Positions 14,964 through 16,370 of a stretch of DNA of 16,370 nt are shown here, in pieces. Numbering within the stretch: the first letter of the stretch is position 1; each line of letters starts with the position of its first letter. Position numbers and translations under genes: made by a program. Source of the DNA: an uncultured beta proteobacterium (GTDB lineage: Bacteria > Pseudomonadota > Gammaproteobacteria > Burkholderiales > Burkholderiaceae_C); assembly GCA_903870955.1 (NCBI GenBank), contig CAIQEX010000599.1, forward strand, positions 1 to 16,370, read 5' to 3'. A model generated the notes under the pieces. It searched no databases. It had not been told where the DNA came from and was given only the letters and a program-made list of their open reading frames with translations.

Positions 14964-15719
14964 TCAAGAACACAAAGCGATTTCGAAGGCGGCGTCCTGT
15001 AATGCGGGGTGCATTTTGTCTTCCTCGTCCAGGCGCATCATCCGAATGGAAACCATCAACCGATTGCCGCTGATTTCTGGAATCATTTGAAGGCTTGGAT
15101 CGACAGCCAGTCGCATCAGTTGGAAGGTGCGACCTTGTGGCAGGTTTTGTTGAAATTGTCCGCCCGTCGCCACCACTTTTTGGGGTGAGCCGGAGTCTCT
15201 CAACATCTTCAGCAGCAAGTGAATCGAATCCGCCAGTGGCGCCAATGTGGCGGCCCAACGGTGCAAATCCTTGATGCGCGATTCAACGCTGCGATGTTGC
15301 CAGGAAAAGTAGGCTGGCAGATCAAACTCACAGGTACCACCAGGAATGCCAATACGGCTGCGAATGCTCATCAACCAGTCGTTCTCGGTCAGTGATTGAC
15401 CGGCCTTGCCTGCGGTGGCATTCAGGGCTTCAAAGCAGCCTTCCACCTGGGCAATGACTTTGTTCAGCACGGCTTCGGCAATGGCCGGGTTGCCACGGTA
15501 ACCATTCAGCACCTGTTTTTGCTTATCCAGATCTTTCAGGACATCGGATTTGAGGTCGGCACGCGCGCCCACGTCCATGACTTCAAAAATCGTCGTCAAG
15601 GCAAAGTGGTGGTCAAGTGGCGCTTCGCGCGACACCAGAGTGGCGAGGCGCAAAAAAAGGTGTTCCAGCCGCAGATAGGTGCGAATGCGTTCGTTAAAGG
15701 GATATTCGTAGAGAATCAC
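14964..15719 (-). CDS. zapD: Cell division protein ZapD (FtsZ-bundling, DUF1342)
   Basis: Cytoplasmic FtsZ-associated protein that cross-links FtsZ filaments and stabilises the Z-ring. The 251 residues (E. coli ZapD/YacF 247) begin with the characteristic YEYPFNERIRTYLRLEHLF (4-22), continue with a helical N-terminal part (to about 110), and then a beta-rich part with WLMSIRSRIGIPGGTCEFDLP (about 115-135) and YFSWQH (137-142). The start codon is GTG (15719), with a modest GAAAG about 8 nt upstream; no in-frame ATG gives a full-length family match. It follows coaE by 22 bp and precedes yacG by 17 bp, an ordinary operon arrangement for these three genes. Confidence 0.95.
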   Translation of the reverse strand: MILYEYPFNERIRTYLRLEHLFLRLATLVSREAPLDHHFALTTIFEVMDVGARADLKSDVLKDLDKQKQVLNGYRGNPAIAEAVLNKVIAQVEGCFEALNATAGKAGQSLTENDWLMSIRSRIGIPGGTCEFDLPAYFSWQHRSVESRIKDLHRWAATLAPLADSIHLLLKMLRDSGSPQKVVATGGQFQQNLPQGRTFQLMRLAVDPSLQMIPEISGNRLMVSIRMMRLDEEDKMHPALQDAAFEIALCS

Positions 15720-15741
15720 GCTGTACTTTCAAGTGGCCGAA

Positions 15742-16350
15742 TCATAGCCCGAACTTTCCACCCATTTCCACCACGGCGGCTGCCAAATCCTGCAAAGAAA
15801 CGTCGTCATTGAACAGCACCAAGTCTGCGGCCGCCAGACGGCGCGTGCGACTGGCCTGTGCCGCGATGATGCTCTGCACGTCGGCCTCTGCCAGGCCGCT
15901 GCGCGCCATCACCCGGCTGACTTGGGTCGCAGGCTTGCAGTCGACCACCAAAACGCGGTGCAGGCGTTTGCGCCAGTGCGCAGACTCCACCAGCAAAGGG
16001 ATATCAAAGACCAGACAGGTATGGCCGGCATCGGCCAATGTCTGTGCCCTTGCTTCAATTTGCTGACCGACGAGCGGGTGGATGATGCCCTCCAAGAGCG
16101 CCTTGGCCTTGGGGTCGGCAAAAACATGCCGACGCATGATGTCTCTCTCCAGCGCGCCGTCAGCGCCGATAAATGCGGCTCCACACTGCCGCTGTATCAA
16201 GGGAATTGCCGCGCCCCCGGCGGCCGTCGTGGCGCGGGAAATCGCGTCGGCATCTATTACCCCGGCGCCCTGACGCGCCAGCAATTCAGCAACGGTACTT
16301 TTGCCGCTGCCGATGCCCCCGGTCAGACCTAGCCGCAACACATGGCTCAC
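15742..16350 (-). CDS. coaE: Dephospho-CoA kinase CoaE
   Basis: Final step of coenzyme A synthesis: ATP-dependent phosphorylation of the 3'-hydroxyl of dephospho-CoA. The 202 residues start LRLGLTGGIGSGKST, with the P-loop at 11-19. They continue with VIDADAISR (31-39), probably containing the catalytic Asp33, then IIHPLV (89-94) and VFDIPLLVES (113-122), all conserved in the family. The start is the GTG at 16350; the ATG at 16343 is out of frame. The four bases GTGA at 16350-16347 include a TGA that would close an upstream reading frame entering from beyond the window. Its last seven codons read PSDRALG, and the usual neighbour here is the prepilin peptidase gene pilD. That link is a guess from synteny. 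Confidence 0.96.
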   Translation of the reverse strand: MSHVLRLGLTGGIGSGKSTVAELLARQGAGVIDADAISRATTAAGGAAIPLIQRQCGAAFIGADGALERDIMRRHVFADPKAKALLEGIIHPLVGQQIEARAQTLADAGHTCLVFDIPLLVESAHWRKRLHRVLVVDCKPATQVSRVMARSGLAEADVQSIIAAQASRTRRLAAADLVLFNDDVSLQDLAAAVVEMGGKFGL

Positions 16351-16370
16351 CCTAAAGCCCGATCGCTTGG

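Noticed and set aside
1..16370. A novel defence, mobile or biosynthetic system
   Set aside because: Every sizeable frame is accounted for by conserved housekeeping families with normal neighbours. No integrase, transposase, toxin-antitoxin pair, repeat-spacer array or compositional island was seen.

Overview
This window reads as an ordinary core-genome segment of a Betaproteobacterium, most likely Comamonadaceae (Rhodoferax/Polaromonas-like). The assignment rests on gene content and order and on protein style: petABC followed by sspAB, a DciA-type helicase loader divergent from an M23 peptidase just ahead of secA, a secA-argJ-DUF815 ATPase-mutT run, and an opposing coaE-zapD-yacG cluster. The GC-rich palindromic cassette after argJ also resembles the intergenic repeats I associate with that family. 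No plasmid, phage, transposon or CRISPR signature is visible, and I saw no frameshifted gene.

Layout. 1-755 (-): 5' part of a membrane-anchored HtrA/DegS-like protease, cut by the window edge. 828-2999 (+): a tight group of a small cysteine-cluster protein, a Nif3-family metal protein and pdxA (vitamin B6). 2989-3417 (-): mscL, whose 3' end overlaps pdxA. 3561-6451 (+): petABC, the complete cytochrome bc1 complex, closed by two successive hairpins, the second a canonical intrinsic terminator. 6555-7648 (+): sspA and sspB (stringent starvation regulator and ClpXP adaptor). 7704-7779 (+): tRNA-Thr(UGU). 7805-8119 (-): dciA. 8141-13237 (+): M23 peptidase, secA and argJ. 13241-13328: palindromic repeat. 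13353-14722 (+): DUF815 ATPase and mutT, coupled by an ATGA overlap. 14743-16350 (-): coaE, zapD and yacG, running toward mutT; a prepilin peptidase gene may precede coaE just outside the window.

The genes cover envelope quality control and export (HtrA, MscL, M23, SecA), respiration (bc1), cofactor and amino-acid synthesis (PdxA, CoaE, ArgJ), proteolysis and stress control (SspA/B), and replication, division and nucleotide hygiene (DciA, ZapD, YacG, MutT). No intergenic stretch exceeds 300 bases. I found no convincing undescribed system. The items most worth a second look are the inverted repeat next to the petA -10-like box, the double hairpin between petC and sspA, the palindromic repeat before the DUF815 ATPase, an A-C mismatch in the tRNA T-stem, and the cytochrome b sequence variants.
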